Positions 35,334-43,988 are shown, counted from the first letter of the stretch. The stretch is 64,000 bases of DNA from an uncultured Duodenibacillus sp. (GCA_944390745.1 CALXQK010000002.1:1-64000); one strand, 5' to 3'. Numbers and translations: made by a program. Notes: generated by a model from the letters alone, not told the origin.

Positions 35334-35394
35334 GTTTCAGGTTTTCGCAGTTTTTCCAAGGAAATGAGCGAAACCAAACAAGAGCTGAAATGAG

Positions 35395-35427
35395 CGGCGT
35401 AAATCGTTGATTTGCGCCGTTTTTTAT
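35395..35427 (+). terminator. terminator of tRNA-Leu
   Basis: CGGCGTAAATC (35395-35405) pairs with GATTTGCGCCG (35409-35419) with one G-U pair, followed by TTTTTTATT. The remaining bases up to 35713 hold no gene I can support. Confidence 0.82.
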
Positions 35428-35713
35428 TGTTTCATGCAAAGGCGCCCGGCAGTTTTTTTGTCTCGCCATGCCATGCCGGGCCGCAAAGTTTTGGTTGGAC
35501 AGGCACGCCTCAAAGGGAGCCCTGGCCATGACGAAAAAATCGCCCGGGGCCGCAGGCGGACGCTGCGGCTGCCCCTCGTTTGATGAAAACGAGTGCGGCG
35601 CGGCTGCATCGGACGTCAATTCTGGAAAAAAGAAGCTAATGTATCGCCCGCCGGGTAAATGAGCCTGCGGCGGAGCATCCGGCTGGTTTTGAGCTAGACA
35701 GGACTGTTCAATC

Positions 35714-36913
35714 GTGTTTGCGACAGAATTTGGCCGTGTGCGGGCCGCGAGTGCATATTTCTTCTTCTGCCCGGGACTGGTCTACGGAATTTTTACTGCC
35801 CGTCTGCCGGCGCTCAAGGCCCAGACCGGCGCAACGGAGGCCGAGACCGGCCTCATCTTGCTGTGCATCGGGGCGGCGAGTCTGCTGACGCTTCTTTCAA
35901 GCGGCAGGCTGCTCAGGCGCTTCGGCAGCCGCCCGATCGTTCTGACGGCCACGATCGTGATGCCCGTCTCGCTCATCTTTGCGGGGTTTGCCACCGCTCC
36001 GTGGATGCTTGGCGGCTGCTGCGCCCTGCTCGGCCTTGCCATGGGCGTCTGCGACGTTGCAATGAACGTTATCGGAATGACGATTGAGCGCCGCCACCAT
36101 CGTCCGGTGATGAGCTCGCTTCACGGGGCCTACAGCGTGGGAGGCGTTGTCGGCGCAGTGTCCGGCTCGATCTTTGCCGGACTGTCGCTCGGGCCGGAAG
36201 TCAACGCCATTGTGATGCTCGCGATCTACTTCATCTTTCGCAGGCCGGCCAGGCGGGCCCTTCCAGGGCCTTCAGGCGAGCATCACGGCGGTCTGTCCGG
36301 GGACGGCGCCCCCAATCAGGGCAGCAGCGGCAGAGTGCGGCCGGCGGCGCGCTCGGGCATGCCTGCCTTTGTTTTGCTGTGCGGGGCGATGGCCGCCTGC
36401 GCATTTGCCTCCGAAGGCGCCGTAGCTGAGTGGGGAGGCCTCTTGATGAGCTCAGAAAAAGGCGCTCCTGAACATCTGGCCGCACTTGTATACGCCGTTT
36501 TCTGCACGGTGACGGCCGTCATTCGCGCAAGCGGCGACGCCATCCGCTCGACATTCGGCAACTATCCGCTGCTCATCGGCGGCTCGATCCTGGCGGCAGT
36601 CGGCATGGTGCTCGTGCTCGAGGTCTCAAATCCCTTCGTCGTGCTCGCCGGCTTTGCGGTCATGGGACTTGGGCTCGGTCCCATCGTGCCCGTACTCTTT
36701 AGTCTTGCGGGAAACTGCCCCGACATCGACGTTGTCCGGGTGAGCACGATGATCTCGATTCTGGGCTATGCAGGGCTGCTGGTCGCTCCGCCGTTTCTGG
36801 GCTTTGTCTCGGAGCACTTCTCCATTGCCGTGGCGCTGCGCACCGTCGTGGTGATGTGCGTTGGAATCTTTGCCGGGTCGCTTGCCCTGCGGCTGCTGTC
36901 GCGCCGGCCCTGA
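35714..36913 (+). CDS. MFS transporter, YbjJ-like
   Basis: The 399-residue protein has about 12 hydrophobic segments and the MFS pattern PGLVYGIFTARLPALKAQTG in the first helix and loop. A polar Gly/Arg-rich loop of about 45 residues (about 178-222) separates the two halves. The start is GTG 35714, with AGGA 11 bases upstream; there is no ATG near the first helix. Substrate is unknown. It is a paralogue of the gene at 42716-43969, sharing PGLxYGxFxxRLPAL, DVAMNV and GEG/EGAVAEWG-type segments. Confidence 0.85.
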   Translation: MFATEFGRVRAASAYFFFCPGLVYGIFTARLPALKAQTGATEAETGLILLCIGAASLLTLLSSGRLLRRFGSRPIVLTATIVMPVSLIFAGFATAPWMLGGCCALLGLAMGVCDVAMNVIGMTIERRHHRPVMSSLHGAYSVGGVVGAVSGSIFAGLSLGPEVNAIVMLAIYFIFRRPARRALPGPSGEHHGGLSGDGAPNQGSSGRVRPAARSGMPAFVLLCGAMAACAFASEGAVAEWGGLLMSSEKGAPEHLAALVYAVFCTVTAVIRASGDAIRSTFGNYPLLIGGSILAAVGMVLVLEVSNPFVVLAGFAVMGLGLGPIVPVLFSLAGNCPDIDVVRVSTMISILGYAGLLVAPPFLGFVSEHFSIAVALRTVVVMCVGIFAGSLALRLLSRRP

Positions 36914-37055
36914 TGCGGCGCCCGCCGTGCCGGAGCCCGCCTGCCGGGCGCCGGCAGGCTGCCTGCGCGGGTCGTATGGAGAGGCCGCAGAGCGTTCTCC
37001 GGACTCTGGACCGCGCATTGCCTTTTTGCCCTCTGTCCGGCTGATGAAGACGAGT

Positions 37056-37079
37056 TGACGCCTGAGGCGTCATTTTTTT
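37056..37079 (+). terminator. rho-independent terminator after MFS gene
   Basis: TGACGCC (37056-37062) and GGCGTCA (37066-37072) flank a 3-base loop and are followed by seven T. It lies 143 bases after the MFS stop. Confidence 0.85.
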
Positions 37080-37319
37080 CGGCCGACAGCCGCTGCTGAG
37101 GCTCAGGATCACGAGCTCGACCGAAAGATGACAAACCGGGATGCCGGATTTCTTCAGCGCCGGGACAGGCATTTGCAGCGCCAGGGTTCGGATTTGCGAT
37201 GCCAATGAAAATGCCGGGGGCGTCAGGGGAGGGTGGAATACCAGTCTGAATTTCTGTTCAGTGCCCGGACTGTTTTGCAGGACGCCCTGCCGGCAGGGAC
37301 CTTCCTGACCAATGGGACG

Positions 37320-37551
37320 GTTCAAAGATCAGCCTTGTGAGGGAGGGGGCGAATATTTTGAACACCCCCTGCTTCATAAAATGGATTAATTCAAACTGCG
37401 AGACCCCCAAGTCAAACCAATTAGACAGCAAACAACAAGAAGGGATCGTGTCGGCTTGAATGTTTTCTTTCTTTCGCGAAAATTCCGCTAGTTGATTGAT
37501 GACAATTTATAAATTAATCAACCGTTGGTTGAGCTGAATAAGAGTGATTAA
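37320..37551. other. AT-richer intergenic stretch with inverted repeat
   Basis: This part of the gene-poor 36914-37861 interval is clearly lower in GC than the rest of the window. GTTGATT (37491-37497) and AATCAAC (37516-37522) are perfect 7-base arms around an AT-rich 18-base centre, resembling a promoter/operator. The composition change could mark transferred DNA or an undetected regulatory RNA; I could not fold a convincing one. Confidence 0.4.
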
Positions 37552-37755
37552 ATGAAGAAAATAGCCGCATCGGGGGGGGGTGAAAAGCTCTGCTCCTCTC
37601 CATTAACCGAGCCATTATCCAATGCGCTCAGGGAGATGATATTCGCGCGTTTTTCCGCGCTTGAGCCTGCATTTATTTTGCAATCGACAAACAAGGATTT
37701 CAAGCCGGGCCGTTCTTTCAACAGGTCGGCCCGGGACAAGGACTTCAGCCGTTAG
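37552..37755 (+). CDS. small open frame with poly-G tract, uncertain
   Basis: The frame encodes 67 residues beginning MKKIAASGGGEKL and ending SARDKDFSR. A run of nine G (37572-37580) encodes the Gly residues; adding one G would bring a TGA directly after the run. No strong ribosome binding site, no recognised family and no membrane segment are visible. It could be a decayed gene, a phase-variable gene or chance. A lower GC content than its neighbours supports foreign or non-coding origin. Confidence 0.25.
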   Translation: MKKIAASGGGEKLCSSPLTEPLSNALREMIFARFSALEPAFILQSTNKDFKPGRSFNRSARDKDFSR

Positions 37756-37861
37756 CTGCGCCCGTCAAATTCAACGGGGGACCGCATCGCGGCCCCGTTG
37801 GGAGTTCGTCGCGCCTGGTCTTCAGGCGTTGTCATGAATCTGAACAGGGGAAGTCCTTCCG

Positions 37862-38509
37862 ATGCAAGTTTTGTTTGTCAGCGCGGCCTTGACGCGTTCC
37901 AAGCGAGCCGCCAACCTTGAGGCAGAGGTCGTCAAGGGCATGGTCGGCATGATTCGCTCAAGGCTCATGAGCGTGCCGCGCATTCGTTTTGTTGAGCGCA
38001 ACGTCGTCAACAATCCGCCCCAGCTGATTGACAGCTGTTTTGTCAACGCCCAGAGGCTGCCGCAGTCAAGCCACACCCCACAGCAAAAGGAGCGGCTGCG
38101 CGAGTCCGACAAGATGGTGAGCGAGGTTCTCTCGAGCCAGGCCATCGTTCTTGGGTGTCCCGTCTATTCCTACGGCATTCCGCTGCCGCTTCTGGTCTGG
38201 CTGCAGAGCATCCAGCGCCAGGGAAAGACGTTTGAACTCGCCGACGGCAAGCGCTACGGGCGGCTGCACGACAAGATGGTGCTTGCCGTCATGTCCGAGC
38301 TTGACGCGGGTGGAAGCGCCAGTGCGCGCCAGCTTGACTATCTGCGCGAGAAGTTCGCGCTTCTGGGCGTACGCAAGTTTGAGGTGGTGCGGCAGCTGCT
38401 CGACCGCCAGTCGACGCCGAGCAGGACGCCGACGCCCGTGACGCTTGAGGCGCTCGAGCTTCAGGCCCGGCGGCTGCGCATGCACCTGCAGGAGGCGGCC
38501 TATGGCTGA
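37862..38509 (+). CDS. NAD(P)H-dependent flavodoxin-fold oxidoreductase, azoreductase-like
   Basis: The 215-residue protein resembles FMN-dependent NADH-azoreductases and quinone reductases. It begins MQVLFVSAALTRSKRAANLE, the FMN phosphate-binding first loop, and has AIVLGCPVYSYGIPLPLLVW followed by QRQGKTFE, matching the PxYNFGIPxxLKxWID motif. The physiological substrate is probably a quinone. The typical SxxGG loop is changed to SELDAGGSA. The stop overlaps the ATG of the next gene (ATGGCTGA), so the two are translationally coupled. No strong promoter was identified in front of it. Confidence 0.78.
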   Translation: MQVLFVSAALTRSKRAANLEAEVVKGMVGMIRSRLMSVPRIRFVERNVVNNPPQLIDSCFVNAQRLPQSSHTPQQKERLRESDKMVSEVLSSQAIVLGCPVYSYGIPLPLLVWLQSIQRQGKTFELADGKRYGRLHDKMVLAVMSELDAGGSASARQLDYLREKFALLGVRKFEVVRQLLDRQSTPSRTPTPVTLEALELQARRLRMHLQEAAYG

Positions 38510-38867
38510 GAAGGCAAGTCTCCTGATGCTCACCGCCGAGCGGTTCCTCCCGAGCCACATCAAGACGCCGGAGGTGCGGGGCAGGGCGCTCGAGCTTTTT
38601 GAAAACGGCTGGGGCTACAAGCGCGTCGCCTCAACGCTCGGCCTGAAGGCCTCGACCGTGCGCGACTGGGGGCGCCAGTGGCGCCGGGGACAGTTCAGCG
38701 CCAAGCTCTCGAGCAACCAGTACCGCTATACGGATGCGGCCGTCAGCCGCGTCATGGAGTGGTACGAGGCAGGCGTGGACATCAACGCCATCGCGCGAGG
38801 CAGCGGCCTCCCGGTGGAGGTCTGCATGCGCCTGATCCAGATGTGGGAGCGGCGAAACCGGCGATAG
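38502..38867 (+). CDS. small protein with two helix-turn-helix segments, coupled to reductase gene
   Basis: This 121-residue basic protein contains two homeodomain-like HTH units: RALELFENGWGYKRVASTLG with KASTVRDWGRQWRRG (about residues 25-60), and VMEWYEAGVDINAIARGSG with LPVEVCMRLIQMWERR (about 85-118). The pattern resembles the DNA-binding part of IS3-type OrfA proteins but no catalytic partner or inverted repeats are present. AGGAGG lies 6 bases before the ATG, which overlaps the reductase stop. It may be a regulator recruited from a transposase. Confidence 0.7.
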   Translation: MAEKASLLMLTAERFLPSHIKTPEVRGRALELFENGWGYKRVASTLGLKASTVRDWGRQWRRGQFSAKLSSNQYRYTDAAVSRVMEWYEAGVDINAIARGSGLPVEVCMRLIQMWERRNRR

Positions 38868-38899
38868 TCTGCGGGGCGCGGGCGACACTCCCGCACCTT

Positions 38900-38931
38900 C
38901 CGCGTCCGGCTTCTGAGGCGGCCGGACGCGG
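38900..38931 (+). terminator. perfect 11-base hairpin after the HTH gene
   Basis: CCGCGTCCGGC (38900-38910) and GCCGGACGCGG (38921-38931) pair perfectly around 10 bases. No T tract follows, so termination is likely but unproven. Confidence 0.45.
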
Positions 38932-39116
38932 CAGTCAGCCCCGGGCGTCGAGCCCTCGCGGACATGGTCCGCCGGCAGGCTGCTGCACTGCCCGAAAGCC
39001 TGCGCCCGTGCGCCGCAGCCCTGCGCGGGTGGATCTAATCCCAATGGCGGAGGCGCCCAATCTCCTTCAGACTTCGAGCATCGCGGCGTCTGCCGCACGA
39101 CTAAGGAGAGAAGCAA

Positions 39117-40631
39117 ATGCAGCGAGTGTTGCTCAAGGCCGTTGCGGCGGCCGTTCTGACGACTTTTGTCGGCGCATCGGTCTGGGCGGGTGCCGACCCG
39201 GCCGTCAAGCGCGACGAGTTCTTCTGGCTTTCGGAGATGAACAAGGCGACCACGGTGATCAACAGTGAGGAAAAGCTCCTCAATCCCGCCGTGGTGCAGA
39301 AGGTTGCCCGGGGGCTGCAGACCGTCATTGGCAACGGCGCCAGGTCCGGCGCGAAGCGCCCCTCGGAGGTGATCAAGTACGAGCCGCTGCTCATCAAGGA
39401 GGCGGGCATGGACGTCACGATGCTGCACATCGGGCGCTCGAGCCAGGACATGCACGCCACCTACCGTTCGGCCATCATGCGCGACAACGTGCTCGCCATC
39501 TCCGACAAGCTGAGCGAGGTGATGGAGACGATCGCCAGAATCGCGCGCGACAACCGCACAACGATCGTGCCCAACTACACCAACGGCGTGGCCGCGCAGC
39601 CCAACAGCTATGCGCACTACCTCATGGGCTACCAGGCAAGCTTTGCGCGCACCGCGCAGCAGCTGCGCGAGTTCTACGAGCGCCTCAACTGGTGCGCCAT
39701 GGGCACGACCGTTCTCAACGGCACGAGCTGGCCTCTGAACCGCGACCGGATGGCGCAGTACCTGGGCTTCAACGGCCCGGTGCCCGATGCCTATGACGCA
39801 AGCCAGATGAAGTCCGTCGACGAGCCGCTTGAGCTTGCCGGCATTCTGACCTCGCTTTCGGTGCGCGTGGGCTCCTTCATTGAGGACGTCTTCGTGCAGT
39901 ACGCCCAGCCCCGTCCGTGGATCATCCTGCAGGAGGGCGGCGACAACACCTACGTCTCCTCGGCCATGCCGCAAAAGCGCAATCCCGGCATCATGGTCAA
40001 CACCCGCAAGGCCGCAAGCAAGACGATCGCGCAGGCCCAGCAGGCGGTCTGGCTTGCGCACAACATCCAGCCCGGCATGTCCGACAACAAGAGCGTCTCG
40101 GACAACTCGCGCACGGCCGCCGCGGCCATCGACATGCTCGATCGCTTCAACCGCGTGCTCAAGGCGCTGCGCATCAATCCCGAGCGCGCCCTCGAGGAGC
40201 TCAACAGCGACTGGACGGCAAGCCAGGAGGTCGCCGACGTGCTCATGCGCAAGTACGGACTGCCGTTTCGCGTCGGACACCATGTGGCAAGCGGCATCGT
40301 GACCTATGCACGCAGCAACGACATCCGGCCGTCGGACTTCCCCTACGCCGAGGTCAAGCGCATCTATGCCGAGGTGGTGGGCCGGGAATATCCCCAGGGC
40401 GCGCGCGAGTGCCCGATGAGCGAGGAGGAGTTCCAGAGCACGCTCGATCCCCGCAAGATCGTCGAGAATCGCCGCACCGCAGGCGGTCCACAGCCTGCTG
40501 AACTCGACCGCGCGCTCAAGCGCATGGACCAGACGATTGCCGGGCAGCGCGCCTGGGCCGCTGACAAGCGCGCGCACATCAGCGCCTCGCTTGAAAAGCT
40601 CGACGCCGACTTCAAGAAGCTGCTGAAGTAG
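39117..40631 (+). CDS. exported lyase of the argininosuccinate lyase/fumarase superfamily
   Basis: A Sec signal (MQRVLLKAVAAAVLTTFVGA, cleavage near VWA-GA) starts this 504-residue protein, so it should be periplasmic. The superfamily signature is SSAMPQKRNPGIMVNTRKA (about residue 280), and HIGRSSQDMHATYRSAIMRDN matches the TGRSRNDQ region of argininosuccinate lyase. LNSDWTASQEVADVLMRKYG and LPFRVGHHVA resemble the ASL C-terminal domain. The ASL PGYTHLQxAQP motif is PNYTNGVAAQP here, so the catalytic histidine is asparagine. Cytoplasmic ASL never has a signal peptide, so this is a distinct exported paralogue that may release fumarate or a similar enoate. AAGGAG lies 8 bases upstream. It is convergent with a LysP-like permease gene. 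Confidence 0.82.
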   Translation: MQRVLLKAVAAAVLTTFVGASVWAGADPAVKRDEFFWLSEMNKATTVINSEEKLLNPAVVQKVARGLQTVIGNGARSGAKRPSEVIKYEPLLIKEAGMDVTMLHIGRSSQDMHATYRSAIMRDNVLAISDKLSEVMETIARIARDNRTTIVPNYTNGVAAQPNSYAHYLMGYQASFARTAQQLREFYERLNWCAMGTTVLNGTSWPLNRDRMAQYLGFNGPVPDAYDASQMKSVDEPLELAGILTSLSVRVGSFIEDVFVQYAQPRPWIILQEGGDNTYVSSAMPQKRNPGIMVNTRKAASKTIAQAQQAVWLAHNIQPGMSDNKSVSDNSRTAAAAIDMLDRFNRVLKALRINPERALEELNSDWTASQEVADVLMRKYGLPFRVGHHVASGIVTYARSNDIRPSDFPYAEVKRIYAEVVGREYPQGARECPMSEEEFQSTLDPRKIVENRRTAGGPQPAELDRALKRMDQTIAGQRAWAADKRAHISASLEKLDADFKKLLK

Positions 40632-40639
40632 GCTCAAAA

Positions 40640-40671
40640 CAGGGAGGCCGCCCCCGGGGCGGCCCTCCCTG
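40640..40671. terminator. bidirectional terminator between lyase and permease genes
   Basis: CAGGGAGG-CCGCCCC and GGGGCGG-CCCTCCCTG (40640-40671) form a long GC stem with a short loop. A-rich sequence to the left supports use by the minus-strand permease gene. Confidence 0.7.
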
Positions 40672-40676
40672 AGGCT

Positions 40677-42218
40677 CTAGGCAGCGTCCCGGACCGGATC
40701 GCCGCACGATCCGCAATCCGGCTTTCCCGGGCCGGCCCCGGCGGCCGACGGCCGCAGCATCGACTCGGGAAAGCGCATCTCGTCGTAGCGCACGAAGTGC
40801 GTGCCGCGTGCGAGGCGATACCCGAACCAGAGCGCCAGGAAAAGCGGAATGCCGATGTAGGTTGCAGCCACCGCGTGCCAGTCGATGGAGTCGGCCAGAA
40901 ACGCCTGGTAATTCTGTCCAAGCGTAACGGCCAGGCAGACGGCGAAGGCAAAAATCGGCCCCCAGGGGAAAAGCGGGGCGCGATAGGGCAGCCGCGAGGG
41001 GTCTCCGCCCTGAAGGATGAAGCCGCGGCGGAAGCGATAGTGCGAGGCGGCAATGCCGAGCCACAGGATGAAGCCGCCCATGCCGCTCAGATTGAGCAGC
41101 CACAGGTACACGCGCTTGTCTTCAAACACCGAGGTGAGAAAGCACAGCATCGCAACGGCCGTTACGGCAAACAGCGCGTTGCGCGGCACGCCCGAGGCCG
41201 AGAGCCTTGAGAAGGCCTTCGGAGCGTAGCCGGTTCTTGAAAGTGCATAGAGCATGCGCACCGAGGCGTACATTCCGGAGTTTCCCGCCGAGAGAACCGA
41301 GGTGAGGATGACCGCGTTCATGACGGCCGCGGCCGACAGCAGTCCCGCGCGCTCAAAGACCAGCGTAAAGGGACTGACGGCGATGTCGGTGATGTCGTTG
41401 CGCAGCAGCCTCGGATCGGTGTAGGGAATGATGAGGCTGATGACGAGAATGGAGAGCACGTAAAAGAGCAGGATGCGCCAGAAGACGTGCTTTAGTGCAT
41501 TGGGCACGGACTTTCTTGGGTCCCGGGCCTCGCCGGCGGTGAGGCCGACAAGCTCCGTGCCCTGAAAGGAGAAGCCCACCACCATCGCCACGCCGGCCAG
41601 GGCGGGCAGTCCGCCCGCAAAGGGCGTCTCGCCGATGCTCCAGTTGGCCCAGCCCGGAACGCTTCGGTCGCCCAGGATGCCGGCAATCATCAGCAGCCCC
41701 GTGAGCACGAAGATGATCACGGTGACGACCTTCAGGAGCGCAAACCAGTACTCGGCCTCGCCGAAGCCCTTGACCGAGAAGTAGTTGAGGGCAAAGAGAA
41801 GCGCAAGAAACAGGCCGCTCCAGACCACGCCCGGCACGTCTGGAAACCACCATTTCATCACCAGCTGGGCGGCCACGAGGTCCACGGCAATCGTGACGGC
41901 CCAGTTGTAGCAGTAGTTCCAGCCGAGGGCAAAGCCGAAGGCCGGGTCGACGTACTTTTGTCCGTAGGTGAAGAACGACCCTGTGGTGGGTTCGAAGGCC
42001 GAGAGCTCGGCAAGGCTCATCATGAGGAAATACACCATGAGCCCGATGATGAAGTAGGCGGCAAGCGCTCCCGCGGGACCGGCCTGGGCAACGGCGGCGC
42101 CCGAGGCGACGAAAAGTCCGGTGCCGATGGACCCGCCGATGGCGATCATGGTGAGATGACGCTTCTTGAGCTGGCGTTGAAGCTCTGCGGCTTGCGGATG
42201 TTCCTGGGTTTTTGACAT
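40677..42218 (-). CDS. amino acid permease, APC superfamily (LysP/AroP type)
   Basis: The 513-residue membrane protein has 12 helices. LKKRHLTMIAIGGSIGTGLF is the hallmark of the amino acid transporter (AAT) family, and GFSFQGTELVGLTAGEARDP in helix 6 and SAGNSGMYASVRMLYALS are also typical. It is most like lysine permease LysP, but LysP, PheP and AroP cannot be separated by eye. The cysteine-containing C-terminal tail (PDCGSCGDPVRDAA) is unusual. It converges with the exported lyase. Confidence 0.88.
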   Translation of the reverse strand: MSKTQEHPQAAELQRQLKKRHLTMIAIGGSIGTGLFVASGAAVAQAGPAGALAAYFIIGLMVYFLMMSLAELSAFEPTTGSFFTYGQKYVDPAFGFALGWNYCYNWAVTIAVDLVAAQLVMKWWFPDVPGVVWSGLFLALLFALNYFSVKGFGEAEYWFALLKVVTVIIFVLTGLLMIAGILGDRSVPGWANWSIGETPFAGGLPALAGVAMVVGFSFQGTELVGLTAGEARDPRKSVPNALKHVFWRILLFYVLSILVISLIIPYTDPRLLRNDITDIAVSPFTLVFERAGLLSAAAVMNAVILTSVLSAGNSGMYASVRMLYALSRTGYAPKAFSRLSASGVPRNALFAVTAVAMLCFLTSVFEDKRVYLWLLNLSGMGGFILWLGIAASHYRFRRGFILQGGDPSRLPYRAPLFPWGPIFAFAVCLAVTLGQNYQAFLADSIDWHAVAATYIGIPLFLALWFGYRLARGTHFVRYDEMRFPESMLRPSAAGAGPGKPDCGSCGDPVRDAA

Positions 42219-42715
42219 ATGGTGCGAAAGACGGTGCGGGCTTTTGTGCAGAAGGTGCGCTCAGGCAGCGCCCGAAGGACGCTTTCCCGGCGGCCGGCAT
42301 GCGCAGACCTTTGCCGCGCTCCTGCGGATGGTCCCTGGCGCTGGCCCGCCGGATCGCGTCCAGGGGCTCTGCTGACAAGCCCTGCCTGCTGCTGGTTCCC
42401 GGCGGGATTGACTTTCAGGATGGCGGCTCGGGCCCGCCCGGCTCCCCGCCAGGGCGCATCTTGCGGCTGCAGCCTCTGCGTGGGACGTGCGGCCGGATGC
42501 CGCGCAGCAAAATATTCGGGCCCTGGTCACAAAATCCTACCAAAAAGAAGGGTCCTCGCACACGTTCCTCGGGCGTTCCGGCGCCCGTCGCCGGCCGCTG
42601 CCGGCGCTTCCTTCTGAAGCCTGTCTCAAGGGAAAATCCCAGTGTCCGGCACCGCGGGGAAGGCCTCGGCAGATGTGCTAGCGTAGGGGAAAAGATAGCG
42701 GCGGCCCGCAGTGCG
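42219..42715. other. 497-base divergent intergenic region
   Basis: The frame in front of the MFS gene stays open here but encodes a Pro/Arg-rich, non-homologous sequence, so I do not extend the gene into it. I see no RNA gene or repeat. It must contain the promoters of the permease and MFS genes. Confidence 0.35.
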
Positions 42716-43969
42716 GTGTCGCCACGATTTTTTTTTCCTTGCTGCCATGCGTTCAAATCAGATGCCGCTTTGGCAGGTGCGACTGGCCTGCATGCTTTTT
42801 TCATTGTCCCGGGACTTGCCTACGGGCTTTTCGTCTCGCGCCTTCCTGCGCTTGCCGAGCAGGTGAACGCGCGCTCTGATGCGCTGGGGCTCGTGCTGCT
42901 TTGCTCGGGACTGGCCGCTGTCACGGGACTCACGGCCGCTGGGAGGGTCATCGGCTGGATTGGCGTGCGCACCGTGCTTGTCGCGGGCTCGTTCGCGGCG
43001 CTCGGAGCCGTCTGCGCGATGGCGCTTGCGTCAAGCGTCCTGCACCTGGCGGTCCTGGCGCTCTTGTGCGGGCTCGGAACGGGCTTTCTTGACGTCGCCA
43101 TGAACGTGCAGGGCGTGGAGGTCGAGCGGCAGTACGCGCGCCCGAGCATGAACCTGCTGCATGCGGGCTTCAACATCGGCTCGTTCTCGGGTTCAATTCT
43201 GGGCTCTCTTTTTGCCGCAGCCGGCATCGGCCCGGACCTGAACTTTCTGCTGCCCTCGGCCGCCATCCTGCCCACGCAGCTTTGGGCAACGCCCCGGCTT
43301 CTCGATCCGCTTCCTGCGCCCGGGGCCTGCGGCAGCGCGAAGGCTGATGAGGCAGGGCGGGCGGCGCGGCCGCAGCGGCGCGCGCTGATTTCCGCCGTGC
43401 CGTGGTTTGTCGTGGGCTGGGGGCTCCTTGCCATGATCGCGTATGTGGTCGAGGGCGTGGCGGCCGAGTGGGGAAGTCTCTACATGCACCAGGGCAAGGG
43501 GGCGCCGGAGTCGGTTGCGGCGCTTGCCTACGGCGCCTATTCGGTCTGCGCGGTCACCTGCAGACTTTTTGCCGACCGGCTGCGCCTGGTGCTGGGCGAC
43601 GCGCGGCTGATGTTCATCGGCGCGCTCACGGCGTTCGTCGGTCTGTCGACGGTGCTGCTGTCGCCCTGGTGGTCGCTGACGCTTGCGGGCTACGCCCTGA
43701 TGGGGGTGGGGCTTGCGCCGATCGTGCCCCTCATCTTCTCGCACGCGAGCAGCTTTGAAGACGTTGCGGTTGAAAAGGCGACCTCGGTGCTGGCGCTGTG
43801 CGCCTACTCCGGACTGCTTCTGTTCCCGCCGCTTTTTGGGTTTATTGCCGAGCACGCCGGACTGGGGCGCTCGATTTCAATTGCCCTGGCGCTTCTGGTC
43901 GTGCTTGCCGCGGGGACCTTTGCCATCATGAGGCGCTCTCTCGCGCGCGCCGGCGCCTCCCGCTTCTGA
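42716..43969 (+). CDS. MFS transporter, YbjJ-like (paralogue of the 35.7 kb gene)
   Basis: The protein has about 12 hydrophobic segments and begins its first helix with LHAFFIVPGLAYGLFVSRLP. GLGTGFLDVAMNVQGVEVER and the helix VVEGVAAEWGSLYMHQGKGA align with the transporter at 35714. Substrate is unknown. The start is uncertain: GTG 42716 gives 417 residues, while TTG 42770 begins just before the first helix; neither has a good ribosome binding site. A hydrophobic second half ends at MRRSLARAGASRF. Confidence 0.82.
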   Translation: MSPRFFFPCCHAFKSDAALAGATGLHAFFIVPGLAYGLFVSRLPALAEQVNARSDALGLVLLCSGLAAVTGLTAAGRVIGWIGVRTVLVAGSFAALGAVCAMALASSVLHLAVLALLCGLGTGFLDVAMNVQGVEVERQYARPSMNLLHAGFNIGSFSGSILGSLFAAAGIGPDLNFLLPSAAILPTQLWATPRLLDPLPAPGACGSAKADEAGRAARPQRRALISAVPWFVVGWGLLAMIAYVVEGVAAEWGSLYMHQGKGAPESVAALAYGAYSVCAVTCRLFADRLRLVLGDARLMFIGALTAFVGLSTVLLSPWWSLTLAGYALMGVGLAPIVPLIFSHASSFEDVAVEKATSVLALCAYSGLLLFPPLFGFIAEHAGLGRSISIALALLVVLAAGTFAIMRRSLARAGASRF

Positions 43970-43988
43970 GCCCCTTTTCGAAAGCGCA

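Noticed and set aside
35281-35619. 112-codon minus frame over tRNA-Leu ending RLELSRCLGGGF
   Set aside because: This is a known false protein pattern made by the antisense of leucine or serine tRNA genes.
35249-35713. Integration site at the tRNA-Leu 3' end
   Set aside because: No duplicated tRNA end, integrase gene or composition break is seen in the following 400 bases.
38631-40637. 668-codon minus-strand frame opposite the exported lyase
   Set aside because: The plus strand encodes a signal peptide and superfamily motifs; the minus frame has none.
42212-42715. 168-residue N-terminal extension of the second MFS protein
   Set aside because: No hydrophobic or conserved sequence; overlaps the permease promoter region.
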